Positions 54,734 through 62,763 of a stretch of 64,000 bases of DNA are shown piece by piece. The stretch lies in assembly GCF_000739655.1 (NCBI RefSeq), contig NZ_BATR01000191.1, positions 62,001-126,000 of the forward strand, written 5' to 3'. The stretch comes from Verrucomicrobium sp. BvORR106. Its GTDB lineage: Bacteria > Verrucomicrobiota > Verrucomicrobiia > Verrucomicrobiales > Verrucomicrobiaceae. The translations under genes were made by a program, and so were the position numbers. Position 1 is the stretch's first letter. Each line of letters starts with the position of its first letter. The notes under the pieces are model-generated. The model was not told the DNA's origin. It saw only the letters and a list, made by a program, of their open reading frames with translations, and searched no databases.

Positions 54734-57178
54734 TCAGTCGAGGTACAGAAATTCATTGAGCCGGAACAGGCTGCGCAGGAGGCTGGACCAGGCCTTGGTC
54801 TCGGCCTGCTCACTGTCCCCAAGGGCCTGGCGTACGGAGACCAGATGATCCTGAAGCATCTGGGCTTCAGTTTCGTCAGGTTCGCGGGCAAACAAACTGG
54901 TGTAAAGCTGGCGCAGACGGGTCTCTTCCGATCCACTTTTCTCTTCCAACAGGGCTTTGGCCAGCCGGTCGGCCTGTTCATGAACGAACTTGTCATTCAC
55001 AAAGAAGAGAGCCTGCAATGCCGTCACCGAACGATCCCGCGTGCTGGTGCAGACGTTCGGATCCGCTCCGTCAAAAGTCTGCAGATAGGGCTTGGCGGTG
55101 AGCCTCTTGGTCATTTGGTACACGCTCCGCTTGCTGTTGGGGTAGTCGCCCTTGAAAGGATGGTGCTGGGTGAAGTCCCAGTTCGAGGTCGGCGGCATCG
55201 CGTAGGGTTGGGTCTGGGGGGCCAGATCCAATCCACCACTGACAAACAGGAGTGTGTCACGAAGCGACTCCGCATCCAGACGCTGTCGCCCGAACTTCCA
55301 GTACAAGCGGTTGCCGGGGTCACTCCCCACATTGTCCTCCGTGTCCTGGCTGGAGAGCTGGTACGCCCGCGAGGTCATGATGAGCCGGTGCAGTTGTTTC
55401 ATGGACCAACCGCTGCGCATGAACTCCGCCGCCAGCCAGTCCAGCAGTTCCGGATGGGTGGGGGCCTCTCCACGCAGGCCAAAGTCGCTGGTGCTGGGAA
55501 CGAGCCCGGTGCCGAAGTGACGCTGCCAGATGCGGTTGACGATGACCCGGGCCGTCAACGGATTCCGCTCGTCTGTCACCCACTGGGCCAGTTGCAACCT
55601 GCCACTGCCCGCCTGGGTCTCCTCCGGAAGCGCCGCGCCCCCCAGAATCTCCAGGAACTTCCGTGGCACCTCCGCCCCCAAGCGGTCCGGCTCCCCCTTG
55701 ATCTGGATGCGGGCATTCTGCGGTTTCCCATCCTGCACGGCATAGGCGGCAGGCAGCACCGGCAGTTGTTTCAAATAATCCGCGAAAGCCTCGCCAGCTT
55801 TTCGAGCCTGGAACAGGAGCCCGTCCAGCTCCCCTTTCTTCCGGCGCTGCTCCTGCAGCGTACGCTCCTTTTCCAGCGCGGCGTTCTCGATCTTCATCTT
55901 CTCACACCGGTCCAGCAGAGTCTCCATCTCCGCTCTCAGCCGATCCGCTTCTTCTTGATAGGGGGCCATGGATTCCGCCGCCTCCAGTTCCGGGATCAAC
56001 GGCACAAAATCCCGCTGCGCCTTGAAAAGCTCCAGGCCTGGGAAAGGGTAGCGAGTGCTCGCGAAGATGCCGTACAGTCCATAGTAATCCCGCGTGGAAA
56101 CGGGATCGAACTTGTGGTCATGGCAGCGGGCGCAGCTCAGGGTGAGCCCCAGCATGGTGCGCCCCATGTTGTCGATCGTGTCCTCGATGGTGAGATGCCA
56201 TGGATAACGTTCCACCAGCGAGCCAAACCGCCGCGCCATCGCCAGGTATCCGGTGGCGATGTTCAGACGGTTGCGCTCCTCTTGATTCCCCGCAGGCAGC
56301 AGGTCACCGGCGATCTGCTCGGTGATGAACCGGTTGTACGGCACATCCGAGTTCAAGGAATCAATAATATACTGGCGGTACAGATAGGCCTGCGGGACGG
56401 GGTAGTCGGAGTTGTCCCCGGCCGTGTCCGCATAGCGCACCCAGTCCATCCAGTGTCGGCCCCAGCGCTCGCCATACCGCGGGCTTTCCAGCAGGCGATC
56501 CACCAGGGCTGCCATCGCGGCCTCTTTTCCCTCTGGCCGAGAGAAGGCCTGAACAAAGTACTCCACCTCTGCCGCGGTGGGAGGCAACCCAGTGAGATCA
56601 TAGGTGGCACGTCGGATCAATGTCCGGGCATCCGCATCGGGCGAAGCTTCCAGACCTGCTCCCTCACGTCGCGACTGCAAGAACCGGTCCAGCGGCGTCC
56701 GCGGCCAGCTCTGGTCCTTCACCTCAGGCACCGAAGGGTTCGACAAGGGCTGGAAGGACCAGTGCTTGCTGGCGGCCACTTTGGCCGGGTCCGCAGCAGC
56801 CGGACTGTCCGGCCAGGTGGCTCCTGCTGAAATCCAGGTACGGAGCACCTCCACTTCCTGCGAGGTCAGCCGCTCTCCTTTCGGCGGCATCTGCTCATCC
56901 TTGTGCGTGGACGACACCCGCTTGAGCAAGGCACTTTCCTCGACCTTGCCCGGAACGATGGCATGGGCACCCGAGTCGGCTTGAGCAAAGGCCCCTTGCT
57001 TGTGATCGTAACGCAACCCCCCATTGCTCTCGTCCGGCCCATGGCACTTCAAGCAATGACGCTGCAGGATGGGCTGGACATCCCGCGCGAAGTCCACCTC
57101 AGCTGCGGCATGCACCAGACTCTGGCTCAGCAACAGAGCCATCGGCAGCAGCCCCCAGATCTGGATCCGACTGATCAT
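54734..57178 (-). CDS. Planctomycete-type cytochrome c with DUF1549 and DUF1553 domains (third copy)
   Basis: An 814-residue exported protein with a signal peptide (residues 1-24, LLPMALLLSQSLVHA). The heme motif HCLKCH is at residues 41-46 and the second CXXCH is CARCHDHKFDP at 349-353 in DUF1549. DUF1553 is at the C-terminal end (LTARVIVNRIWQRHFGTGLVPS, LYWKFGRQRLDAESLRD). Unlike the first two copies there is no LamG or discoidin insert; residues 390-470 form a charged coiled-coil-like segment (EADRLRAEMETLLDRCEKMK). The start overlaps the stop of the GntR gene as ATGA, so the two are translationally coupled. Confidence 0.9.
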   Translation of the reverse strand: MISRIQIWGLLPMALLLSQSLVHAAAEVDFARDVQPILQRHCLKCHGPDESNGGLRYDHKQGAFAQADSGAHAIVPGKVEESALLKRVSSTHKDEQMPPKGERLTSQEVEVLRTWISAGATWPDSPAAADPAKVAASKHWSFQPLSNPSVPEVKDQSWPRTPLDRFLQSRREGAGLEASPDADARTLIRRATYDLTGLPPTAAEVEYFVQAFSRPEGKEAAMAALVDRLLESPRYGERWGRHWMDWVRYADTAGDNSDYPVPQAYLYRQYIIDSLNSDVPYNRFITEQIAGDLLPAGNQEERNRLNIATGYLAMARRFGSLVERYPWHLTIEDTIDNMGRTMLGLTLSCARCHDHKFDPVSTRDYYGLYGIFASTRYPFPGLELFKAQRDFVPLIPELEAAESMAPYQEEADRLRAEMETLLDRCEKMKIENAALEKERTLQEQRRKKGELDGLLFQARKAGEAFADYLKQLPVLPAAYAVQDGKPQNARIQIKGEPDRLGAEVPRKFLEILGGAALPEETQAGSGRLQLAQWVTDERNPLTARVIVNRIWQRHFGTGLVPSTSDFGLRGEAPTHPELLDWLAAEFMRSGWSMKQLHRLIMTSRAYQLSSQDTEDNVGSDPGNRLYWKFGRQRLDAESLRDTLLFVSGGLDLAPQTQPYAMPPTSNWDFTQHHPFKGDYPNSKRSVYQMTKRLTAKPYLQTFDGADPNVCTSTRDRSVTALQALFFVNDKFVHEQADRLAKALLEEKSGSEETRLRQLYTSLFAREPDETEAQMLQDHLVSVRQALGDSEQAETKAWSSLLRSLFRLNEFLYLD

Positions 57179-57840
57179 CTCCGGGAGAATCGTTCGGGGT
57201 TCAGGATTCGGCGCTTGCCCGCTTCAAGATGGGCCGTCATGAGGTCCGCAGCCAACAGCCCATTCCCCGCGCAAACCGCCTCCACAATCCCGACGTGCTC
57301 CTCAAAGCTTTCCGCCGGACGGGTACGGTCCGTATCAGTGACCCGGAGGATCACCTGATGAATCTTGTCGCGCAGCCGTTCCATGGTCGAGATGATCTCC
57401 CGATTGTTGAGGAACGAGCATAGCAGGTAGTGCATCTGCTCGTCGAGGTGCATGAGCCTGACGAGATCATCGGCTTCCAGAGCAGCTCTTTGTTGCACGA
57501 TATTTTCCCGCAGCTTCGCCTCTTGCTCGGCGGAAAGCTTGCCCGCCATCCGGCGCACCACCCAGGCCTCGATGGCCTCCCGCAGCTCGTAGTGGTCCAC
57601 AATATCATCCACGCTCATCCCTTTGACCACAATGCCCTGCTGTGCAGAGATGGTGACGAATCCCTCTGACTCCAATCGCTCCAGCGCCACATGGATGGGT
57701 GTCTTGCTCATGCCAAACTGAACCGCAAGCTGCCGCTCAGAGAGGAAGGTGCCGGGAGGAAATTCCCCCGTCACGATGAGGCGGCGGAGCTCCGCATAAG
57801 CACGTGACTGGAGCCGGGTAGGTGGAGCTGGTTCAGACAT
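57175..57840 (-). CDS. GntR-family regulator of the FadR/FCD type
   Basis: 221 residues from the ATG at 57840; an in-frame start at 57936 would add 32 odd residues. Winged helix at residues about 8-75 (FLSERQLAVQFGMSKTPIHVALERLE). The FCD ligand domain covers about 85-210 with metal-type His/Asp at LDEQMHYLL, EEHVGIVEAV and MTAHLEAG. It should bind an organic or sugar acid and control the downstream cytochrome and DUF1501 genes, which it is coupled to by ATGA overlap. Regulators of this class often sense uronate or gluconate type acids. Confidence 0.88.
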   Translation of the reverse strand: MSEPAPPTRLQSRAYAELRRLIVTGEFPPGTFLSERQLAVQFGMSKTPIHVALERLESEGFVTISAQQGIVVKGMSVDDIVDHYELREAIEAWVVRRMAGKLSAEQEAKLRENIVQQRAALEADDLVRLMHLDEQMHYLLCSFLNNREIISTMERLRDKIHQVILRVTDTDRTRPAESFEEHVGIVEAVCAGNGLLAADLMTAHLEAGKRRILNPERFSRR

Positions 57841-57942
57841 GGCAGGGAGGCAAAAATCGCACTGGAATCCAACTGGTATGCCAGTTGATACGAGGTTTGC
57901 CCAGCCATCTTTCTGGTCCTTCCCGAGGAATCGCAAAAAAAT

Positions 57943-59226
57943 CTACGGCGTGTCACCCGGGCTCGGGAGGCCCAGTGTCTCGCCCAGAATCAGACGCAAC
58001 TGCGCCCGGTCGGCATTGGTCAGCCAATCGGTGTCGGCATCGGCCGTGTCTTTCAGCCTGAATGCCAGCCGCTGGAGCAGCACCTTTTTGAATTCACCCG
58101 GCAGCGCGTTGAAGCTGGCCGAGTAAACCATGTAGCTGCAACGATGTTTGAAAAGACGCGTCCGCAGATCGAAGTCCCGCAGTGAACTGCCATCCGCTGC
58201 CACTCGACGGGACTTGAGAAAGGCCTCCTGGAAGGCGGCGCTCCCCTGCACACCGCCACCGGTCAGTTCATGCTCCTCGGTAAACAGCAGCTTCGCCACG
58301 AGTCGGTCGGCATGCTTCTGGAGGAGCCTTCTTCCCGTGGTTTCAGGCAGCGGCGACTCTGCGCCCGGGGTAATCCGCTCCAAGATGGTGCGGGCGGCCC
58401 GGGCCGTCTCGGTAAGGGCGTTCTGCGTGCTGTACTGGTGCTCCAGCACCATGAGCGCAACGATGTCGCTGGTATCGGTGAGATAAGTCGCCCTGGGCAG
58501 CAGGGAGGTCAGTGTCTCCGCCAGCGCAATCGGAAAGCGGCGTTTCCCGTCGATCAAATTTCCCAAATGGGCTTCCCTGCCCGAGCTGCCAGTCACATAC
58601 CAGCCACCCCACCGCTCGCTGAGCGGGCTGTTCTCCGTGATGGAGAAGTTCACACTGCCGGTCAGAGGCTGCCCCTCGGCATCCACGCGCACGGACTGAA
58701 CCTGCAAGGCAGCTCCGCCATGGCAGCTGAAGCAATCCTTGCCCACCTGGAAAACGGGTCCCTTCTCCAGCCCGGCCACCGATCGCTGCAGCAGGTAATA
58801 CTTTGGTCCTTCCACTGGGTGCACCCCAATGAGTTCCAGTGCCCCTCCCCTGACCCAGCCCACGTAGCATTCGTCATTGTAGTAGATCGCACGCGGCTGG
58901 TGAGGAGAGATAAGATCCCGCTGCAGGCTGGTCTTGGAAAACACCAGCACCTGCGAGGCCACGGGCACGTCCAGCTCCCGGAGCACGCTCTTCAGAAAGG
59001 CGGACTCCGAGCTGACATCCAGCTGGACCTGGCCCTCCGCCACCTGCTCCCACAGACGGCGGACCGGATCCGACTGGCCTGGCACATTCCTCGAACTCAC
59101 CTCCCCTTCAGCAGCCTGACTGATAAAGCCCGTGGCGGTGATGATGAACATTATCATCACCAGCCAGGCGACCCGACCACCAGACCGCCGCTGAAGCAGA
59201 TGGGAAGATGAGGACACTCGACTCAT
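57943..59226 (-). CDS. Secreted mono-heme c-type cytochrome-like protein, coupled to hmp
   Basis: A 427-residue protein with a membrane/signal segment (residues 20-38, AWLVMIMFIITATGFISQA). The only heme-binding motif is CFSCH at residues 165-169. Family marks I can see are YYNDECYVGWVRGGALELIG and GWYVTGSSGREAHLGNLIDG. It does not match a common cytochrome class and looks like an uncharacterised family. The ATG overlaps the hmp stop as ATGA, so it is made from the same message and is probably controlled by the NO-responsive regulator. A role in periplasmic NO or electron handling is a guess from context. Confidence 0.7.
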   Translation of the reverse strand: MSRVSSSSHLLQRRSGGRVAWLVMIMFIITATGFISQAAEGEVSSRNVPGQSDPVRRLWEQVAEGQVQLDVSSESAFLKSVLRELDVPVASQVLVFSKTSLQRDLISPHQPRAIYYNDECYVGWVRGGALELIGVHPVEGPKYYLLQRSVAGLEKGPVFQVGKDCFSCHGGAALQVQSVRVDAEGQPLTGSVNFSITENSPLSERWGGWYVTGSSGREAHLGNLIDGKRRFPIALAETLTSLLPRATYLTDTSDIVALMVLEHQYSTQNALTETARAARTILERITPGAESPLPETTGRRLLQKHADRLVAKLLFTEEHELTGGGVQGSAAFQEAFLKSRRVAADGSSLRDFDLRTRLFKHRCSYMVYSASFNALPGEFKKVLLQRLAFRLKDTADADTDWLTNADRAQLRLILGETLGLPSPGDTP

Positions 59227-60485
59227 ACCGGGCAGACCGCGGACTCCGCGCGTGGGCGTTCCAGATCCTGACGAGGACCAAAGAACTCAAACCGGGCCTG
59301 GGAGGCGGGGATACCCCAAGCGAGAAGCTGGTGGTAGATGTCGATCATGAAGGGCTTGGGTCCGCAGAAATAGTAGTCCGCGTCCCGGCCCGGCACCAGT
59401 GATTCAATGAGGGCTGCGTCAATACGCCCTTCACTGGCATGGTCCCGCTGCATACGCTGGCGGTCCATCTCCGTGGGGGCGTCGTAACGATGGTGCACCA
59501 CCAAATTCGGATGATCCTTGGCCAGCACATTCAGCTTCTGCCGGAAGGCATGGTGACGGCTGTTCAGGCATCCATGCAGGAAGAAGATCGGGCGGTCCGG
59601 AGTGGCCTCCAGTGCACTGAGCAGCATGCTCATCACCGGAGTGATGCCCACCCCGGCGGAGAGCAGCACCAGCGGCCGGACATGTTTCTCCGTGACATCC
59701 AGGAAGAACTCGCCACAGGGCGGCCCCACCTCCAGGCGATCTCCCACACGCACATGATCATGCAGGTAGGAGGAAACAAAACCATCCGGCGTTCCCTGGG
59801 AGCCGGCGGCCTCCCGTTTCACGCTGATGCGATACCAGGACTGGCCCGGCTTGTCTGAGAGGCTGTAGTTCCGCATGGTGGTGTGTCCACACGGGCTGGG
59901 CAGGCGCAGCGTGATGTACTGCCCGGGCTTGAAGTTCGGGACGTTGCTACCATCCACTGTTTCCAGATAGAAAGAGGTGATCTGCTCGCTCTCCTGCTCC
60001 TTGCGCGTGACGAAGAAGGACTTGAAGCCTTCCCAGCCATTCGGAGCCTCCCGATGCTCCCGGTAAATCTGGCTCTCCCGGCCGATGAGGATGTCGGCGA
60101 GAAACTGGTAGGCTTCGGCCCAAGCGTTGACGATGTCATCTGTGGCCGCACTGCCGAGCACCTCCCGGATCGAGGCGAGCAAGTTCGCTCCCACAATAGG
60201 ATAGTGCTCTGCCTTGATCTGGAGCGAGGCATGCTTCTGGGCGATCAGTTCCACCGCACCTCCCAGCACCTCCAGGTTGTCGATGTTGGCCGCGTAGGCG
60301 CAGATGGCGGCCGCCAGAGCTTTCTGCTGGGAGCCGCTGGTCTGATTGGCCCGGTTAAAAAACGGGGCGACCTCCGGGTTGTGGCGGAACATGCGCTCAT
60401 AGAAGTGGCGGGTGAGCAGTTCTCCATACTGCTCAAGGACGGGAGCGGTGGCTTTGACGATGGCGATGGTTTGTGGGCTTAGCAT
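59223..60485 (-). CDS. hmp: Flavohemoprotein (nitric oxide dioxygenase)
   Basis: A 420-residue cytoplasmic enzyme that turns NO plus O2 into nitrate with NAD(P)H. The globin domain (residues 1-140) has the distal Tyr29 (RHFYERMF), Gln53 and the proximal His85 (AQKHASLQI), exactly as in Escherichia coli Hmp. The FAD domain shows MRNYSLSD and the NAD domain has SAGVGITPVMSMLL and YFCGPKPFM. Length is normal. It is the first gene of a minus-strand run and its upstream region holds a dyad, with the NsrR-type gene divergent. The ATGA overlap couples it to the next gene. Confidence 0.97.
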   Translation of the reverse strand: MLSPQTIAIVKATAPVLEQYGELLTRHFYERMFRHNPEVAPFFNRANQTSGSQQKALAAAICAYAANIDNLEVLGGAVELIAQKHASLQIKAEHYPIVGANLLASIREVLGSAATDDIVNAWAEAYQFLADILIGRESQIYREHREAPNGWEGFKSFFVTRKEQESEQITSFYLETVDGSNVPNFKPGQYITLRLPSPCGHTTMRNYSLSDKPGQSWYRISVKREAAGSQGTPDGFVSSYLHDHVRVGDRLEVGPPCGEFFLDVTEKHVRPLVLLSAGVGITPVMSMLLSALEATPDRPIFFLHGCLNSRHHAFRQKLNVLAKDHPNLVVHHRYDAPTEMDRQRMQRDHASEGRIDAALIESLVPGRDADYYFCGPKPFMIDIYHQLLAWGIPASQARFEFFGPRQDLERPRAESAVCPV

Positions 60486-60508
60486 GGCAGTGATTTCAGG
60501 TTGGTCTA

Positions 60509-60533
60509 AAATAGGTACAATAAATACCTATTT
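60509..60533. promoter_or_regulatory. Candidate NsrR operator between hmp and nsrR
   Basis: A perfect dyad AAATAGGTA - 7 bases - TACCTATTT, 23 bp upstream of the hmp start. NsrR sites in other bacteria are AT-rich dyads with A-rich outer ends, which this resembles in form. A further CCTATTTT word lies at about 60552-60559, next to the nsrR start, and could extend the site. Confidence 0.6.
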
Positions 60534-60590
60534 AAAAGGGTAATTATTGCGCCTATTTTGCGATCCTCGGTCAATTCGAAGCTCTCGTAC

Positions 60591-61055
60591 GTGCAGCTCA
60601 CCTACCACACGGACTACGCCCTACGGCTCCTGATCTACCTTCTCTCACACCCGGACAGGACTGTCAGCACCCGGGAGATGGCAGAGTTCTACGGCGTGTC
60701 TTTGAACCATCTCGTGAAGGTCGCCAAGTCCCTGACTCGGGGTGGCTGGCTCATCTCCAGCCGCGGGGTCGGTGGAGGGGTCATGCTGGCCAAGCATACC
60801 CCGGACACCAAGGTGGGCGACATCGTCCGCTACACGGAGAACACGGACATCGTGGAGTGCTTCCAGCCCAAGACCAACACCTGCCCCATTCACCGGAACT
60901 GCGACTTGAAGCCGATCCTGTTTCAGGCCCGCCGGGCCTTCTTCGACGTGCTGGACTCCTTCACGGTACGCGATCTGGCCCGCCACCCGAATGAGTTGCT
61001 GGCCCTCACCCGTGCCGTGAAACACGGGAAGCCGAAGTCCCGACGATCTACCTGA
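60591..61055 (+). CDS. nsrR: Rrf2-family NO-responsive repressor (NsrR type)
   Basis: 154 residues from the GTG at 60591, giving MQLTYHTDYALRLL, the normal NsrR start with Asp8, the extra iron-sulfur ligand known in Streptomyces NsrR; a TTG at 60558 would add 11 odd residues. The winged helix runs to about residue 60 (VSLNHLVKVAKSL). The iron-sulfur ligands are Cys90, Cys98 and Cys104 (VECFQPKTNTCPIHRNCDL). It is divergent from hmp with 105 bp between the starts and a dyad in the gap, the classic layout for repression of hmp by NsrR until NO damages the cluster. The 3' end overlaps the converging SDR gene by 8 bp. Confidence 0.85.
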   Translation: MQLTYHTDYALRLLIYLLSHPDRTVSTREMAEFYGVSLNHLVKVAKSLTRGGWLISSRGVGGGVMLAKHTPDTKVGDIVRYTENTDIVECFQPKTNTCPIHRNCDLKPILFQARRAFFDVLDSFTVRDLARHPNELLALTRAVKHGKPKSRRST

Positions 61056-61827
61056 GGTAGAGAGTGCCTCCATCCACGGGATAGGCCACGCCCGTGATGA
61101 AGCTGGCCTCGTCGCTGCAAAGGAAGACCGCTGCAGCGGCTACCTCCTCTGGTGTGCCCATGCGACCAATTGGCTGGGTCTTAGAGAGCTTCTCGAACAT
61201 CTCCGCCTGACGGTCGGGGTAGTTCTTGGCAATGAAGCCGTCCACGAACGGGGTGTGAATCCGCCCCGGGCAGATGGCATTGCAGCGGATGCCTTGCTTC
61301 ATGTAGTCCTGTGCCACCGAGTAGGTCATGGCCAAGACCGCGCCCTTGCTCATGCTGTAGGCAAACCGGTCGCCGATGCCCATTTGCCCCGCAATAGAGG
61401 CCATGTTCAGAATGACCCCGCCCCCCTGCTTTGCCATGATCTCCACCGCAGGCTTTAGGCAGTTGGCCACGCCTTTCACATTCACGCGGTAGATGCGGTC
61501 GAGGTCCGCCTCAGCGGTGGTCAGCACGTTTCCAACGTGCGCTATACCCGCATTGTTGACCAGAATGTCCACCCTCCCCCATCTGGCGGCCACACCTTGG
61601 ATGACTTGCGCCGTGGACGCCGCATCCGAGATATCGCAGGATGAGGATCCCGCCTGCCCGCCTTCTTGAATGACCGCCTCTGCCACCCGACTGGCCGCCG
61701 CTTCATCAAGGTCCAAGATTTCAACCGTCGCGCCCTGTCGGGCAAACGCCCGCACGATCGCCTCACCAATGCCTGACCCGCCGCCGGTGATCACCGCGGT
61801 TTTTCCATGCAGGGAAAACATGCTCAT
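61048..61827 (-). CDS. SDR family oxidoreductase (possibly 2-keto-3-deoxy-sugar-acid dehydrogenase)
   Basis: A 259-residue short-chain dehydrogenase: TGGGSGIG near residue 14 for NAD(P), NNAGIAHVGN, NMASIAG, YSMSKGA with catalytic Tyr and Lys, and CPGRIHTPF. The start MSMFSLHGKTAVITG can be at 61827 or six bases on. The pattern resembles dehydrogenases of the 2-keto-3-deoxy-L-fuconate kind, which would fit the sugar-acid dehydratase at 50.5 kb, but this cannot be decided by reading. It is monocistronic, convergent with nsrR. Confidence 0.8.
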   Translation of the reverse strand: MSMFSLHGKTAVITGGGSGIGEAIVRAFARQGATVEILDLDEAAASRVAEAVIQEGGQAGSSSCDISDAASTAQVIQGVAARWGRVDILVNNAGIAHVGNVLTTAEADLDRIYRVNVKGVANCLKPAVEIMAKQGGGVILNMASIAGQMGIGDRFAYSMSKGAVLAMTYSVAQDYMKQGIRCNAICPGRIHTPFVDGFIAKNYPDRQAEMFEKLSKTQPIGRMGTPEEVAAAAVFLCSDEASFITGVAYPVDGGTLYLR

Positions 61828-62176
61828 GGCCGCAGCCTAGCGATGGCCATGAGGTGCTCAAGATCGGAATGGTCCACTGACACAGAACCACTTCCATACG
61901 TCACTTTAGTATCGCGCTCCCCGCCCAGAAACTAAGGGGCGAGCACGATCCACAGCTCGGAGAGTTTCTTAGCACGCATCCACCAAACATCTCACCCATG
62001 ACCGATTCGTCCTATTCTGTCCGTATTTCACCGGCAATCACCTCCCCTATCCACCTCAGGTTGATATGTTTCCGGCAGTATTTGCCTGTCCGTCAAGAAT
62101 AGAACTTGCCCCATCTGCCATCTAGGGTGATGGATGCGCGCACCAGAGTCCCCTTCGACCTTCGCCTTGAAACTTC
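61828..62176. other. Gap without a recognisable gene
   Basis: 349 bp that should hold the SDR promoter on one side and the toxin-antitoxin promoter on the other. A 34-codon frame from an ATG at 61998 has no support. No hairpin of note. Confidence 0.3.
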
Positions 62177-62458
62177 ATGGAGTTTGACTGGATAGACGTC
62201 CCTTTCGACCTGACCACGCTGCCTCCCAAGGATATCGAGGAGTCTTTTGAAGACCCTTTTGCCCTCAAGCTGCTGCCCGATGGTGAGAGCGAAGATGTCA
62301 GAGCAGCTCGCTACTTCTCCCTTGGCAAGTCTCTTTCCGGCCGGGGCATATTCAGCGTCTTCTGGACGGACGGAAAACGCTACCGCGTGATTCTTTCCCG
62401 TCCGATGAGTCCTGAAGAAGAGCACTTCTACGAACGCAAGAAATCCGAAGATCTCTAG
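62177..62458 (+). CDS. BrnT-like (DUF497) toxin
   Basis: A 93-residue protein with the BrnT pattern: an early aromatic and Asp-rich segment (FDWIDVPFDLT), EESFEDPFALKLLPDGE, RYFSLGKSLSGRGIFSVFW, and KRYRVILSRPMSPEEEHFYERKK. BrnT proteins are RNA-cutting toxins. The N-terminal WD.xK and His-Gly part of typical BrnT is replaced (VPFDLTTLPPKDI), so the active site may be changed. It lies 35 bp before the CopG-type partner gene, the normal toxin-then-antitoxin order of brnTA. Confidence 0.7.
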   Translation: MEFDWIDVPFDLTTLPPKDIEESFEDPFALKLLPDGESEDVRAARYFSLGKSLSGRGIFSVFWTDGKRYRVILSRPMSPEEEHFYERKKSEDL

Positions 62459-62493
62459 TCCTCCCTCCCCCGGCATCCCAGAACTCCCCCCAC

Positions 62494-62763
62494 ATGAAAT
62501 TGATCCGCACCTGGAGTGAAATGCCTCATTTTGAAAATGAGGAGGAGGAAGCCAAGTTCTGGATGACGCACCAGCTGGATGCCCGGCTGATGCAGACCTC
62601 CATGCACCGTCCAGATGTGCGTGAGTCCACCACGATCACCCTGCGGTTCGATCCCCGCATGCTCTCCCGCATCAAGCGCATCGCGCGCCGGCGGTATCTG
62701 AACTACCAGAGCATGATCAAGCAGTGGTTGAGCGAGCGGATGGAGCAGGAATTGAAGGATTGA
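62494..62763 (+). CDS. BrnA-like/CopG-type antitoxin
   Basis: An 89-residue protein with a ribbon-helix-helix C-terminal half: STTITLRFDPRMLSRIKRIA then RRRYLNYQSMIKQWLSERM. The N-terminal part (EEEEAKFWMTHQ) is the toxin-binding style segment seen in CopG-type partners of BrnT. It probably binds the toxin and the shared promoter. Its 3' end overlaps the converging ATP-grasp gene by 47 bp. Confidence 0.72.
   Translation: MKLIRTWSEMPHFENEEEEAKFWMTHQLDARLMQTSMHRPDVRESTTITLRFDPRMLSRIKRIARRRYLNYQSMIKQWLSERMEQELKD

Noticed and set aside
54551-56830. 759-codon open frame on the plus strand
   Set aside because: Shadow of the third cytochrome gene.
61998-62102. 34-codon frame in the gap before the BrnT-like gene
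   Set aside because: Too short, no ribosome-binding site and no family pattern.
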